From the NCBI RefSeq assembly GCF_021295095.1, contig NZ_JAJLQX010000003.1:1-64000 (forward strand): a stretch of DNA of 64,000 nt, given 5' to 3'. Position numbers and translations under genes: made by a program. This document shows positions 7,902-17,261 of this stretch, one piece after another. Origin of the DNA: Phocaeicola oris (lineage in GTDB: Bacteria; Bacteroidota; Bacteroidia; Bacteroidales; Bacteroidaceae). A model generated the notes under the pieces. The model saw nothing but the letters and a program-made list of their open reading frames with translations, had not been told where the DNA came from and made no database searches. Position 1 is the first letter of the stretch. Each line of letters begins with the position of its first letter.

Positions 7902-10900
7902 ATGAACAATACACTAAAAACATTCACAAATTTGTATCCACTGAGTAAGACCTTGCGTTTTGAATTGAAACCTATAGGCAAAACTGTAGAAAATATGAAG
8001 AATGCTGGCATTTTTCAAGAAGATGAACACAGAGCAGAAAGTTACAAAAAAGTTAAGAAAATCATTGATGAGTATCACAAAACATACATCGAACATGCAC
8101 TTTCTGAGTGTAAACTTGTATATGAAAATGAAAACAAGCAAAATTCACTTCAAGAATATTACAATCTTTATATCTTGCACACAAAGACTGAAGTACAGAA
8201 TAAAGAATTTGAAAAAGTCCATGAGAATCTTAGGAAACAAATAACCTATGCATTAACCAATGATCCCAAATTTAAGACTATTAATAAGAAAGAGCTTATC
8301 AAGAAAGATCTTCCCACATTTGTAACCAAACCTGAAGATATGGAACTTGTTAAAGAATTCAGCGATTTTACAACCTACTTCACCGGTTTTCACCAAAATA
8401 GAATGAATATGTATTCTTCTGAAGCTAAATCGACAGCTATTGCTTACCGTTTAATTCACGAGAATCTTCCAAAATTCATAGATAATATCAACACTTTCCA
8501 AAAAATTGCTGAGAGTCCTATTGCTGAGAAACTTGCAACTATTTACATGGTATATTCCGAACAAGGGTATTTGAATGTCAACAATTTAAACGAAATATTC
8601 TCTCTTAATTATTATAGTACGGTACTCACTCAAACACAAATTGAAATCTACAATGCAGTCATCGGAGGCAAAATAGAAGAAGACGGAATCAAAATTCAAG
8701 GAATTAATGAGTATATCAACCTCTATAATCAGAAGCAGGAAAAGAAAGAAGATCGTCTTCCAAAGCTGAAACCTCTCTTCAAGCAAATACTCAGCGATAG
8801 AGAACAGATTTCATGGTTACAAGAAGAATTCAGTAATGACAATCAAGTACTTTCCTCCATTGACGATTTCTGCAAGTTGCTTGCAGATGATATTCTCGAT
8901 CGAACTAAAATACTCCTTCAATCTGTTGCCGATTACGATCTTAGCAAAATATACTTAAATAACGACCTCCAATTAACAGATATTTCACAGAAGATATTTA
9001 GCGATTGGAGTATTATTAAACAGGCTATTGAAAAGAAATACGAAACAGATTATCCGCAAGGAAAAATCAAAGAAGAGGTTTATGAGAAACGCAAAGCAAA
9101 GTATTTCAAATCATTTAAAAACTTTAGAATCAGCTTTATCAATGAATGCCTACAGCTCCTCGGAGATGAATATCACAAAAAAATTGAAAACTACATTGCA
9201 AAAATAGGTGCATTAAACACAACAGAGCAACAGACAGTTAATTTCATCACCCAAATAACAATCTCTTATAATCAAGTAAAAGACTTTCTCAGCAATGAAT
9301 ATCCGAAAGATAGAAATCTTGTACAAGACAAAGATTCTGTTGCTCAACTCAAGAACCTACTTGACAATATCAAGAATCTCCAGCGTTTCATCAAACCTCT
9401 ACTCGATAACGGTGAGGAACCTGACAAGGACGACAGATTCTATGGTGAACTTGCCTATGTTTGGGATGTGATTGACAACATAACGCCTCTTTATAATAAA
9501 GTACGCAACTACCTCACTCGCAAACCTTATTCTATTGAGAAGATTAAATTGAACTTTGAAAATTCACAGCTACTTAACGGTTGGGATATGAATAAAGAGA
9601 CAGACAACACAAGTATCATTCTACGTAAGGGTGGTTTATACTATCTTGCCATTATGAATAAAAAGAATAACAAAATATTTGAAGGTAGTATTCCCACAGA
9701 GGAACCATGTTACGAGAAAATGAATTATAAACTACTGCCAGGTGCAAGTAAAATGTTCCCAAAAGTATTCTTACCACATTCTGATATTAAAAAATTTGAT
9801 CCAAGTGACAATATAATATCAATTTATGATAAGGGTACCTACAAAAAAGGAGATAACTTCAGTCTAAAAGATTGTCATGACTTAATAGACTTCTTCAAAG
9901 CTTCAATCAACAAATATGAATCTTGGAAGAACTTTGATTTCAATTTTTCTGATACAGAAACGTATGAAAATCTAAATGATTTCTATCGAGAAGTTGATAA
10001 CCAAGGGTATAAAATCTCTTTCCGCAATGTATCTGTCAACTATATCAATTCACTTGTGGATGAAGGAAAACTCTATCTCTTCCAAATATATAACAAAGAT
10101 TTCTCACCATATAGCAAGGGGACTCCTAACATGCACACACTGTATTGGAAGATGGTATTCGATGAGCGCAATCTTGCAGATGTAATTTATAAGCTGAATG
10201 GTCAAGCCGAAATCTTTTTTCGCAAATCGAGCCTGCATTACGATCGCCCTACACACCCTGCCAATCAACCTATTAATAATAAAAACATAGAAAACTCTAA
10301 AAAACAAAGTGTATTTGATTACGATCTTATAAAAGACAAGCGATATACAATAGACAAGTTCCAATTCCATGTATCTATTACAATGAACTTTAAAAGTACA
10401 ACATCCGGTAATATCAACTCACTTGTAAATAAGTATATCAGGTCAACTAAAGATTTGCATTTCATTGGCATCGATCGTGGTGAACGCCACCTCTTGTACC
10501 TCACAGTTATTGATTCTAAAGGTAATATCAAAGAACAATATTCACTTAATGAAATTACAAACAAGTATAACGGTAATACTTATCACACCAACTACCATGA
10601 CTTGCTCAATAATCGTGAAGCTGCACAAAAGAAGGAACGCCAAAGTTGGCAAACAATTGAAAACATCAAAGAACTCAAGCAAGGTTTTCTTAGTCAGGTA
10701 ATCCATAAAATCGCACAACTCATTATAAAGTACAATGCTATTGTTATACTCGAAGACTTGAGCATAGGTTTCAAACGAAGCCGACAAAAGATAGAAAGTT
10801 CCGTTTATCAACAGTTTGAGAAAAGCCTTATCGATAAACTGAACTACCTCGTTGACAAAACGCTCCCTGCTGAAGCCTATGGTGGTCTGCTTCATGCCTA

Positions 10901-11651
10901 TCAGTTGACCAACCAATTTAAAAGTTTTCAAAATATGGGTAAGCAAAACGGCGTTCTCCTCTACATTCCTGCATGGAATACCAGTAAAATAGATCCCGTA
11001 ACTGGATTTGTAAATCTTTTTAGTACTCGTTATGAATCAATTATTAAAGCACAAACCTTCTTCAGTAAATTCGATTCAATTAAATACAATTCTTCAAAAG
11101 GTTGGTTTGAATTAAAGTTCGATTACAATAACTTCACTCAGAAAGCAAAAGGAACACAAACAAAATGGACACTCTGCACATGGGGAACACGAATCAAAAC
11201 ATTCCGCAATTCAGACAAAAATTTTTCATGGGATAATAAAGAATTCGACCTCTCTAAGGCATATCAGAAACTTTTCGAAGATTTCAATATTGACATCAAA
11301 AACAATAATCTGAAAGAAGCGATTGTGAAACAAAACTCAAAAGACTTTTTTGAAAGGCTTCTTTGTCTGCTAAAACTCACATTGCAAATGCGAAACAGCA
11401 TGACAGGCACAGAAATTGATTATATTGTATCGCCTGTAGCAGATACAAATGGAAATTTCTATGATAGCCGCACTTGTGGGAGTAACCTTCCAATGAATGC
11501 CGATGCCAATGGTGCATACAACATTGCCCGTAAAGGACTATGGATGGCAGAGCAGATACGAAATACGCAAGAAGATAAAAGTCCAAAACTTACTATTTCA
11601 AATAAGGAATGGTTGCTATTTGCTCAACAGAAACCTTATCTCCCAAAGTAA
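7902..11651 (+). CDS. cas12a: CRISPR-associated endonuclease Cas12a (Cpf1)
   Basis: The RNA-guided DNase of a type V-A system, 1249 residues and within the usual 1200-1350 range. The start YPLSKTLRFELKPIGKT is typical. All catalytic residues are identifiable: RuvC-I D858 (FIGIDRGE), RuvC-II E951 (VILEDLSIGF), nuclease-lobe R1164 (LQMRNS) and RuvC-III D1201 (NADANGAY); the 37-residue R-to-D spacing equals that of AsCas12a. The pre-crRNA processing triad of FnCas12a (H843, K852, K869) is matched with identical spacing by H785 (THPA), K794 (NNKN) and K811 (LIKD). The PAM-interacting segment LLPGASKMFPKVF is present. The protein should therefore mature its own crRNAs and cut DNA next to a T-rich PAM (family knowledge). 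The stop overlaps the cas4 start (TAATG). Confidence 0.98.
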   Translation: MNNTLKTFTNLYPLSKTLRFELKPIGKTVENMKNAGIFQEDEHRAESYKKVKKIIDEYHKTYIEHALSECKLVYENENKQNSLQEYYNLYILHTKTEVQNKEFEKVHENLRKQITYALTNDPKFKTINKKELIKKDLPTFVTKPEDMELVKEFSDFTTYFTGFHQNRMNMYSSEAKSTAIAYRLIHENLPKFIDNINTFQKIAESPIAEKLATIYMVYSEQGYLNVNNLNEIFSLNYYSTVLTQTQIEIYNAVIGGKIEEDGIKIQGINEYINLYNQKQEKKEDRLPKLKPLFKQILSDREQISWLQEEFSNDNQVLSSIDDFCKLLADDILDRTKILLQSVADYDLSKIYLNNDLQLTDISQKIFSDWSIIKQAIEKKYETDYPQGKIKEEVYEKRKAKYFKSFKNFRISFINECLQLLGDEYHKKIENYIAKIGALNTTEQQTVNFITQITISYNQVKDFLSNEYPKDRNLVQDKDSVAQLKNLLDNIKNLQRFIKPLLDNGEEPDKDDRFYGELAYVWDVIDNITPLYNKVRNYLTRKPYSIEKIKLNFENSQLLNGWDMNKETDNTSIILRKGGLYYLAIMNKKNNKIFEGSIPTEEPCYEKMNYKLLPGASKMFPKVFLPHSDIKKFDPSDNIISIYDKGTYKKGDNFSLKDCHDLIDFFKASINKYESWKNFDFNFSDTETYENLNDFYREVDNQGYKISFRNVSVNYINSLVDEGKLYLFQIYNKDFSPYSKGTPNMHTLYWKMVFDERNLADVIYKLNGQAEIFFRKSSLHYDRPTHPANQPINNKNIENSKKQSVFDYDLIKDKRYTIDKFQFHVSITMNFKSTTSGNINSLVNKYIRSTKDLHFIGIDRGERHLLYLTVIDSKGNIKEQYSLNEITNKYNGNTYHTNYHDLLNNREAAQKKERQSWQTIENIKELKQGFLSQVIHKIAQLIIKYNAIVILEDLSIGFKRSRQKIESSVYQQFEKSLIDKLNYLVDKTLPAEAYGGLLHAYQLTNQFKSFQNMGKQNGVLLYIPAWNTSKIDPVTGFVNLFSTRYESIIKAQTFFSKFDSIKYNSSKGWFELKFDYNNFTQKAKGTQTKWTLCTWGTRIKTFRNSDKNFSWDNKEFDLSKAYQKLFEDFNIDIKNNNLKEAIVKQNSKDFFERLLCLLKLTLQMRNSMTGTEIDYIVSPVADTNGNFYDSRTCGSNLPMNADANGAYNIARKGLWMAEQIRNTQEDKSPKLTISNKEWLLFAQQKPYLPK

Positions 11652-12217
11652 TGCAAGATTATATATCCATATCAACTCTCAATGATTTTATCTTTTGCCC
11701 GTATTCCATATATCTACATAATATTTATATGGATACGGACGAAACGATGTATCATGCCATTCCACAGACTAAAGGCAAAATTGCTCACGAGCCAACTGAC
11801 CATAAAACATCAAGTAACAGATCCGATGTCATTCTGAGTCTACCTGTCTATTCTGAACGTTTTCACATAATGGGTAAAATTGATGTGTATAAACGTAAAG
11901 AAAAAATACTGATAGAACGAAAATACAACTTAAAGAAAATATATCGTGGGCAAATATATCAACTATGGGCACAAATGTTCTGTTTACTCGAAATGGGATA
12001 TGAAGTAAATGCTATAGCTTTTTATGAAATATCTACCAATAAAATGATTCCAGTCGAAATACCAACTAAAGTACAAGAAAGAGAATTTGAAGACTTTATC
12101 AATCAGTTTCAAACTTATGATCCTTCTCTTCCTATAAGTATCAATCCAAATAAATGCACTCATTGCATATATTGTAATCTTTGTGATAAAACTAATTCGG
12201 AAAATGTTTACACATAA
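11651..12217 (+). CDS. cas4: Cas4 exonuclease, CRISPR adaptation
   Basis: A 188-residue RecB-like nuclease that trims prespacers and helps select PAM-containing ones in type V-A adaptation. I chose the ATG at 11651, which overlaps the cas12a stop, because the family consensus starts at about YISISxLNDFIFCPYSIYLHN; an upstream in-frame ATG at 11609 lies inside cas12a. Visible are the N-terminal Cys of FCP, the RecB-type GKIDVYKR...LIERKYN segment (Asp, then Glu and Lys), the QxxxY-like GQIYQLWAQM and a C-terminal CTHCIYCNLC cluster which, with the first Cys, should hold an iron-sulfur centre. It is translationally coupled to its neighbours and overlaps cas1 by 14 bp. Confidence 0.95.
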   Translation: MQDYISISTLNDFIFCPYSIYLHNIYMDTDETMYHAIPQTKGKIAHEPTDHKTSSNRSDVILSLPVYSERFHIMGKIDVYKRKEKILIERKYNLKKIYRGQIYQLWAQMFCLLEMGYEVNAIAFYEISTNKMIPVEIPTKVQEREFEDFINQFQTYDPSLPISINPNKCTHCIYCNLCDKTNSENVYT

Positions 12218-13184
12218 GGACATAGAATATCGTACCATCTTCGTCATCAACTGCATTAAAGAACGCTCATTACGTGTTAGTAATGGTGAGCTTTTGCTTG
12301 AAGAACAAAAAGAGAATTCTGACAAAATGAAGACCCTAACCAAACTTCCTTTTCAGAAAATACTTATACTATTCATCGTTGGCCATATTAGAATAACAAC
12401 TCCCTTGATAGAGAAATGTAAAAAATATGGTGTCGCACTTATAGTCGTCAAGCCCAATTTTAGACCCGTGTTCTTTTGGGCCAATTATGCCGAAGCAAAT
12501 TTTCTCCTGCATCAGCGTCAATATCAACTTGATAAAGAAGATATTGATATCGCAAGAATACTTGTAATAAACAAAATACAAAACCAAATAAAAACACTTC
12601 AATGCACAAGGAGGAAAGATGAACTAACAGAATATGCTAAAACGAAATGTAAAGAATGTTATCAAAAAGCAGTTTCTGCATCAGAATACACTCAGCTCAT
12701 GGGCATTGAAGGACTTGCATCCAAAACTTTTTTCTTAGCATTCTTTCAAGACTATAATTGGAAACTACGTCGACCAAGAACTAAATGTGACGCATTGAAT
12801 ACTACACTTGACATCGGCTATACAATATTATTTAACTATATAGAATGTTTCTTGAGAATGTTTGGATTTGATTTATATGTTGGCGTTTTTCACAGAATGT
12901 GGTTCAAACGCAAATCATTAGTCTGTGATATCATGGAACCATATCGTTGCATCATAGACAAAACAGTTCGAATTGCATATAATCGGAATCAGTTTTCTGA
13001 CAAAGACTTCGTGATTCATAAAGGTGAATATATGCTAAAACACGAAAAAAATCAAGATTATTGTAAAGTCTTCTTTAATGCGCTCATTCCTTACAAAATA
13101 GAAATATTTAAGTATGTCCAAAAATACTATCGATGTTTTATGCAACAAAAGCCTGCATCTCAATATCCACAATTCTTCATTTAG
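12204..13184 (+). CDS. cas1: Cas1 integrase, CRISPR adaptation
   Basis: The 326-residue Cas1 integrates new spacers together with Cas2. The start MFTHKDIEYRTIFVINC at 12204 matches the typical type V-A N-terminus and lies inside the 3' end of cas4; an upstream ATG at 12183 would add seven atypical residues. The N-terminal beta domain contains the segments LTKLPFQKILILFIVGHI and TTPLIEKCKKYGVALIVVKP. The alpha-helical catalytic lobe has the expected Glu (MGIEGLASK), His (VGVFHRMWFKR) and Glu/Asp (CDIMEPYR) metal ligands. Nothing suggests inactivation. Confidence 0.96.
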   Translation: MFTHKDIEYRTIFVINCIKERSLRVSNGELLLEEQKENSDKMKTLTKLPFQKILILFIVGHIRITTPLIEKCKKYGVALIVVKPNFRPVFFWANYAEANFLLHQRQYQLDKEDIDIARILVINKIQNQIKTLQCTRRKDELTEYAKTKCKECYQKAVSASEYTQLMGIEGLASKTFFLAFFQDYNWKLRRPRTKCDALNTTLDIGYTILFNYIECFLRMFGFDLYVGVFHRMWFKRKSLVCDIMEPYRCIIDKTVRIAYNRNQFSDKDFVIHKGEYMLKHEKNQDYCKVFFNALIPYKIEIFKYVQKYYRCFMQQKPASQYPQFFI

Positions 13185-13191
13185 TTTACTT

Positions 13192-13464
13192 ATGCTAATA
13201 ATCAGTTATGACATCAAAGACGACAAGCTGCGAACACGTTTTTCTAAAATGCTTACTAAAAATGGAGCTATAAGACTCCAATTCTCTGTATATGAAGTAA
13301 ATAATAGTAATAGAATATTAGACAATCTTGTCATAAAGATAGAAGATGAATTTACAAAGTTGTTTGAAGGTGGTGATAGTGTCATTATCTTTGATGCTTC
13401 TGGAATAAAACTTAGAAAATATGGTAATGCTATACATAGGGATGTCGACATAGTCTATTTTTAG
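13192..13464 (+). CDS. cas2: Cas2, CRISPR adaptation
   Basis: A 90-residue Cas2, the structural partner of Cas1. The start was set at the ATG at 13192 (MLIISYDIKDDKLRTRF), 7 bp after the cas1 stop; a longer reading frame open from 13114 adds 26 residues that overlap cas1 and do not look like Cas2. The first strand with its conserved Asp (SYDI) and the ferredoxin-like pattern are clear, as is the segment RLQFSVYEVNNSNRILDN. This completes the adaptation module and abuts the CRISPR leader. Confidence 0.95.
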   Translation: MLIISYDIKDDKLRTRFSKMLTKNGAIRLQFSVYEVNNSNRILDNLVIKIEDEFTKLFEGGDSVIIFDASGIKLRKYGNAIHRDVDIVYF

Positions 13465-13598
13465 ATCGCAAAGCCAGATCTATACACAAACTTAAAATTT
13501 GGTCTAAACGTATTAACTTCAGCACTTTATAAACGATTTTTATGAATGCCAATATCATATGTGGGTAAAACATCTATAATAAAAAATATATATAAGTA

Positions 13599-13630
13599 TT
13601 TGATGCTTAATAATAAAACTACTATCTTTG
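13599..13630 (+). promoter_or_regulatory. CRISPR array promoter within the leader
   Basis: TTTG at 13599-13602, a 20-bp spacer and TATCTTTG at 13623-13630 match the Bacteroidetes consensus exactly. Initiation about 7 bp downstream would fall at 13637-13641, at the edge of the first repeat (13641), so the pre-crRNA would have almost no 5' leader. The rest of the leader (13465-13598) is A+T-rich with no gene. Confidence 0.8.
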
Positions 13631-13640
13631 TACTATTGGA

Positions 13641-14255
13641 GTCTATGAGACTCATTTAATTTCTACTATTGTAGATTTCGATTGCGTCATCACCAATTAT
13701 GAGTCTATGAGACTCATTTAATTTCTACTATTGTAGATGCGGTATTGCAAGAAGAAAGTCTTGTGTCGTCTATGAGACTCATTTAATTTCTACTATTGTA
13801 GATAGAACCTCGAAGTCGGGATAGTTCGGATGTCTATGAGACTCATTTAATTTCTACTATTGTAGATGGGGTAATGGATAGCGGACAAGCACTAACAGTC
13901 TATGAGACTCATTTAATTTCTACTATTGTAGATATAAAGCTATACCGGCTCCAACATCTTCCGTCTATGAGACTCATTTAATTTCTACTATTGTAGATTC
14001 AATACACAGATGAAGTCATCAAAAAGTCTATGAGACTCATTTAATTTCTACTATTGTAGATAAGAAGAAAAAAGTCTTAGCTTCATACCTGTCTATGAGA
14101 CTCATTTAATTTCTACTATTGTAGATAGCATAGTAACCACTGCTTCCGATTTTAGGTCTATGAGACTCATTTAATTTCTACTATTGTAGATTGTTATTAC
14201 GAAAAAGATAATCTGTTTTGTCTATGAGACTCATTTAATTTCTACTATTGTAGAT
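13641..14255 (+). CRISPR. Type V-A CRISPR array, 10 repeats and 9 spacers
   Basis: Ten identical 36-bp repeats start at 13641, 13703, 13768, 13832, 13898, 13963, 14026, 14091, 14156 and 14220. Each begins GTCTATGAGACTC and ends AATTTCTACTATTGTAGAT, the canonical Cas12a handle with a TCTAC-TATT-GTAGA hairpin, and so is read on the plus strand. The nine spacers are 26, 29, 28, 30, 29, 27, 29, 29 and 28 nt. Even the last repeat shows no degeneration, suggesting a short, recently maintained array. No spacer was seen by eye to match elsewhere in the window. Targets need a database search. Confidence 0.99.
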
Positions 14256-14291
14256 ATTTAATCGAATTCATCTTTTCAATAGAAAAATTAG

Positions 14292-14379
14292 GTGTATCAC
14301 CTGCATGAATCAAGTGTATCACGCACGTGAGACATGTGAACCACGCACGTGAGACACATGAACCACGCACGTGAGGAAT
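14292..14379. repeat. Four 22-bp tandem repeats after the CRISPR array
   Basis: Units start at 14292 (degenerate), 14314, 14336 and 14358. Three share the core CACGCACGTGAG at 14320, 14342 and 14364. The core is nearly palindromic. The array lies between the last CRISPR repeat and the terminator at 14411. It differs in period and sequence from CRISPR repeats, and resembles in period the intergenic array at 27000-27147. Confidence 0.8.
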
Positions 14380-14410
14380 ACAAAACTTCTGATAATTTTG
14401 CCACTTCAAC

Positions 14411-14452
14411 AAAAAAAGACGGCTTCTATTAAATAGAAACCGCCTTTCTTTT
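14411..14452. terminator. Bidirectional terminator between the CRISPR array and the oxidoreductase
   Basis: An imperfect stem (GGCTTCTATT with AATAGAA-ACCGCC) is flanked by seven A on the left and T-rich sequence on the right. It is a good terminator for the minus-strand gene ending at 14470 and a fair one for the plus-strand array transcript. Confidence 0.7.
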
Positions 14453-14469
14453 CTGTTTGAAATTCTTAA

Positions 14470-15939
14470 TTATGGCATAGCCGGTAATGACCAACCATTA
14501 CGATAAGTATGCTTGATAAGCTCTTCGGCAAACGACTTTGCGTTAACTTTCTCAGTATCCTTACCAAATGTAGGATGACCATCCTTAACCGAGAAGTTGT
14601 CCTTCTTAGTCATTTCAATAATATCGGAATCATTGATATTCGTGAAACGCATATTCTGACCATCCCAATTGAGAATACGATGTAAGCCTTGCAGTCTGAC
14701 AGCCAACACGCCCATAACAACCATTTCATTGAACGGACCGGCCTCAGAGAAGTTTGAAGCAGTCTGTACACGGGTCTCCGGATTCTCTTTACAAGCGCGA
14801 ACCCAATCCATTTCATGACTAACCGTAATTTCACGCTGAGTCTTCGGACAATTAGGTACTCTACCGGATAGCAACCAAGGATCACGACCATAGCAACCGC
14901 AAACCAAGGTATCCTTAGTTCCGTAGAAAATAACCGGACCGTCAATATCTAATTGCTTATCTGCGGGGAATCCTTCAGGTATTTCAGGAGTAATACCACC
15001 ATCAACCCAACTAACTTCAACTTCCGGCAATTTAATCTTACATCTCTTATCTTTTGACTGACGAGCAGGGAATGTCAGTTTAATGCTTTGCGCAGAAGGA
15101 GCGCAATCGGACATTAATAATGTAGAGCTACCCTGAACTTTCGTCGGATAACCTAATTGCAAAGCCTTGAAGATAGGATGCATAACATGGCAAGCCATAT
15201 CGCCGAGAGCCCCTGTTCCATAATCCCACCATCCACGCCAATTCCATGGATGATAAATTTCATTATAAGGTCTCATTTTGGCAGGACCGGTAAACAAATC
15301 CCAATTCAAAGTGTCGGGAACCCACTGTCCGGCAGGAGTTGGAAGACCCTGTGGCCAAATAGGACGGTTCGTTCCGCAAACAACTTTTTTAACTTCACCA
15401 ATCTCACCATTCCAAATCCAATCACAAGTCTGGCGAACACCGGCAGCCGAAGAGCCCTGATTCCCCATCTGAGTGGCTACGTTATACTTCTTAGCCAAGT
15501 TTGTCAACAAACGAGATTCGTAAACAGAGTGTGTCAAAGGTTTCTGAACATAAACATGCTTACCCAAAGTAATAGCATGGGAAGCAATGATACAGTGAGT
15601 ATGATCTGCAGTAGCAACGATGACACTATCAATAGAATCGTGCATTTCATCCAACATTTTACGCCAGTCCCAATAACGCTTTGCTTTTGGGAACTCTTCA
15701 AACACGCCTTTCGCGTAATTCCAGTCGACATCACAAAGAGCAACAAGATTCTCTGTCCCCTTAACCTGATTGATATTAGCATGACCCATGCCGCCTATAC
15801 CAACGGCAGCAATGTTTAATTTGTCACTCGGAGAGATGTGACCATGGCTCTTACCTAAAATGATATTCGGAGCAATAGTAAATGCTGCCGCAGCCATTGA
15901 ACTTCTTTTAAGAAAGTCTCTTCTTGAAATTTTAGACAT
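14470..15939 (-). CDS. Gfo/Idh/MocA-family oxidoreductase with Tat signal
   Basis: A 489-residue secreted NAD(P)-dependent oxidoreductase of the Gfo/Idh/MocA superfamily. I chose the ATG at 15939, which gives MSKISRRDFLKRSSMAAAAF, a textbook twin-arginine signal; the longer open frame from 16005 adds 22 unlikely residues. The Rossmann motif AAVGIGGMGHANI follows, then the YVQKPLTHSVYESR segment that carries the family's catalytic Lys (EKP/QKP), and a C-terminal alpha/beta domain with many Trp. Sugar or cyclitol derivatives are the usual substrates; the exact one is not deducible. It is a single gene with its own terminator. Confidence 0.88.
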   Translation of the reverse strand: MSKISRRDFLKRSSMAAAAFTIAPNIILGKSHGHISPSDKLNIAAVGIGGMGHANINQVKGTENLVALCDVDWNYAKGVFEEFPKAKRYWDWRKMLDEMHDSIDSVIVATADHTHCIIASHAITLGKHVYVQKPLTHSVYESRLLTNLAKKYNVATQMGNQGSSAAGVRQTCDWIWNGEIGEVKKVVCGTNRPIWPQGLPTPAGQWVPDTLNWDLFTGPAKMRPYNEIYHPWNWRGWWDYGTGALGDMACHVMHPIFKALQLGYPTKVQGSSTLLMSDCAPSAQSIKLTFPARQSKDKRCKIKLPEVEVSWVDGGITPEIPEGFPADKQLDIDGPVIFYGTKDTLVCGCYGRDPWLLSGRVPNCPKTQREITVSHEMDWVRACKENPETRVQTASNFSEAGPFNEMVVMGVLAVRLQGLHRILNWDGQNMRFTNINDSDIIEMTKKDNFSVKDGHPTFGKDTEKVNAKSFAEELIKHTYRNGWSLPAMP

Positions 15940-16276
15940 AGTATTACTTTTTATTACTAATAATATAATTTGTTCAATGGCTAAAATTACATAAAAAGTT
16001 TGCATCTCAAAAGATTTTCCTTAAAAATTAAAAGAAATATTCTTTGAAACGCGAATTGAATACAAACAATCTATCTGAAAAGAAACAAAATGTTTACATT
16101 CATCTCAACGCTTTACAGCTGTATCTTCCAAGTTTTTTATGCTGAAAGCATGAATAAACGTATTTGTCAAACATTCCCTCAATCACTCGATAGCCGCGAA
16201 AAAGTATAAATTTATAAAATAGCATAGCTTTTAATTATCTCCTTTTCTTTTGAACGTTGACAACTTTAACAGTCAA
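15940..16276. other. A+T-rich intergenic region
   Basis: This 337-bp stretch upstream of the Tat-signal oxidoreductase and downstream of the NUC1 nuclease gene (both minus strand) contains no supported gene and no convincing consensus promoter. It presumably carries the promoter of the oxidoreductase gene. Confidence 0.4.
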
Positions 16277-17170
16277 CTAATGGAATATATCCGGTATTTT
16301 TGTTTCTATCCTATTCTCTATTTCATCGGGCATGTACGAGAAGAAGTCCATTCCTATTAAACTTTCCACTGAATCGACAGACACAGCTCGGTCTTTCATT
16401 TTCTTATGAGAAGCATTATTATCGAAAAGGAAGCCAACACATACAGGATTATCCTTACCTTTATTAAAAAGTACCACTTTAAAGAACGCATCAGGCACTG
16501 CCACCTTATGGGTACCGATTCGTTTAGGATTCTTAGTTTTATAAATCGGTCCGCAACACACCCATACTTTTCCATACTTCTTAGCCCAATAACGAGTTTG
16601 AATCTCTAAATCATTCCAATCGCCTTTATTCAACTCATGGTTCTGCGGACAGATATTCGTCATATAAAAAGTCTCTTCTTCCGATTTGCTACTCCATTTC
16701 ATATCACCGGCCGGAGCCATGTGACCACGATCATAGCCGGAGCGTGTATAGTCTTGAGAAAAAACTTTGCTTCCCTTTATGTTGGGATCCGGAGTAAACT
16801 CCGTCGGACGCTGTGCATTATCACTCTTTGCCTCATTACGAGTTATTTCCCAAGCCACCCATCGTGGGGTTTTAAATTCAGGATCATAATAAATAGTGTA
16901 ACCCATACGATCCATACGCTCTCCACCGGCATAATGATAGACTACAGGAATCTCCATCTTATCAACTGAATAAGTTGGCTTTTTCGTCATCGAGGTATTC
17001 TCTGGCTCCCAAAACTTAGTATTTAACGTATCAGAAGTTAATTGATCCGTCAGTTTCTCTTCCTTTGCGTTAATATTCGTGGTTTGCTTATTATAATTCT
17101 GATACACCACCAAAAGCATCGCGATCAATATTACCATAGAGCCTAAAAGACTGCTTTTCTTCTTATTCAT
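16277..17170 (-). CDS. DNA/RNA non-specific endonuclease (NUC1/EndA family), membrane-anchored or secreted
   Basis: About 297 residues from the ATG at 17170 (MNKKKSSLLGSMVILIAML); the frame is open to 17194. An N-terminal hydrophobic segment acts as signal peptide or anchor. The catalytic signature DRGHMAPAGDM is intact, with the general-base His (about residue 150 from this start), and a downstream NxCPQNHELNKGDWNDLE segment supplies the Mg-binding Asn. The family hydrolyses DNA and RNA without sequence specificity, here probably outside the cytoplasm for nucleotide scavenging. It stands alone between an oxidoreductase and an oxidative-stress operon. Confidence 0.9.
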   Translation of the reverse strand: MNKKKSSLLGSMVILIAMLLVVYQNYNKQTTNINAKEEKLTDQLTSDTLNTKFWEPENTSMTKKPTYSVDKMEIPVVYHYAGGERMDRMGYTIYYDPEFKTPRWVAWEITRNEAKSDNAQRPTEFTPDPNIKGSKVFSQDYTRSGYDRGHMAPAGDMKWSSKSEEETFYMTNICPQNHELNKGDWNDLEIQTRYWAKKYGKVWVCCGPIYKTKNPKRIGTHKVAVPDAFFKVVLFNKGKDNPVCVGFLFDNNASHKKMKDRAVSVDSVESLIGMDFFSYMPDEIENRIETKIPDIFH

Positions 17171-17261
17171 TATATTAAAATTCTTTATCCTCACAAATAT
17201 ATATATAAATTATTGATACAACACATTTTATTAAAACAAGTTAAGATGTTGTATATATCGC

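Noticed and set aside
13465-14255. A tracrRNA for the Cas12 effector
   Set aside because: Cas12a processes its own crRNA and needs no tracrRNA; no anti-repeat outside the array was seen.
14292-14379. Degenerate second CRISPR array
   Set aside because: The 22-bp tandem units have no spacers between them and bear no resemblance to the 36-bp Cas12a repeat.
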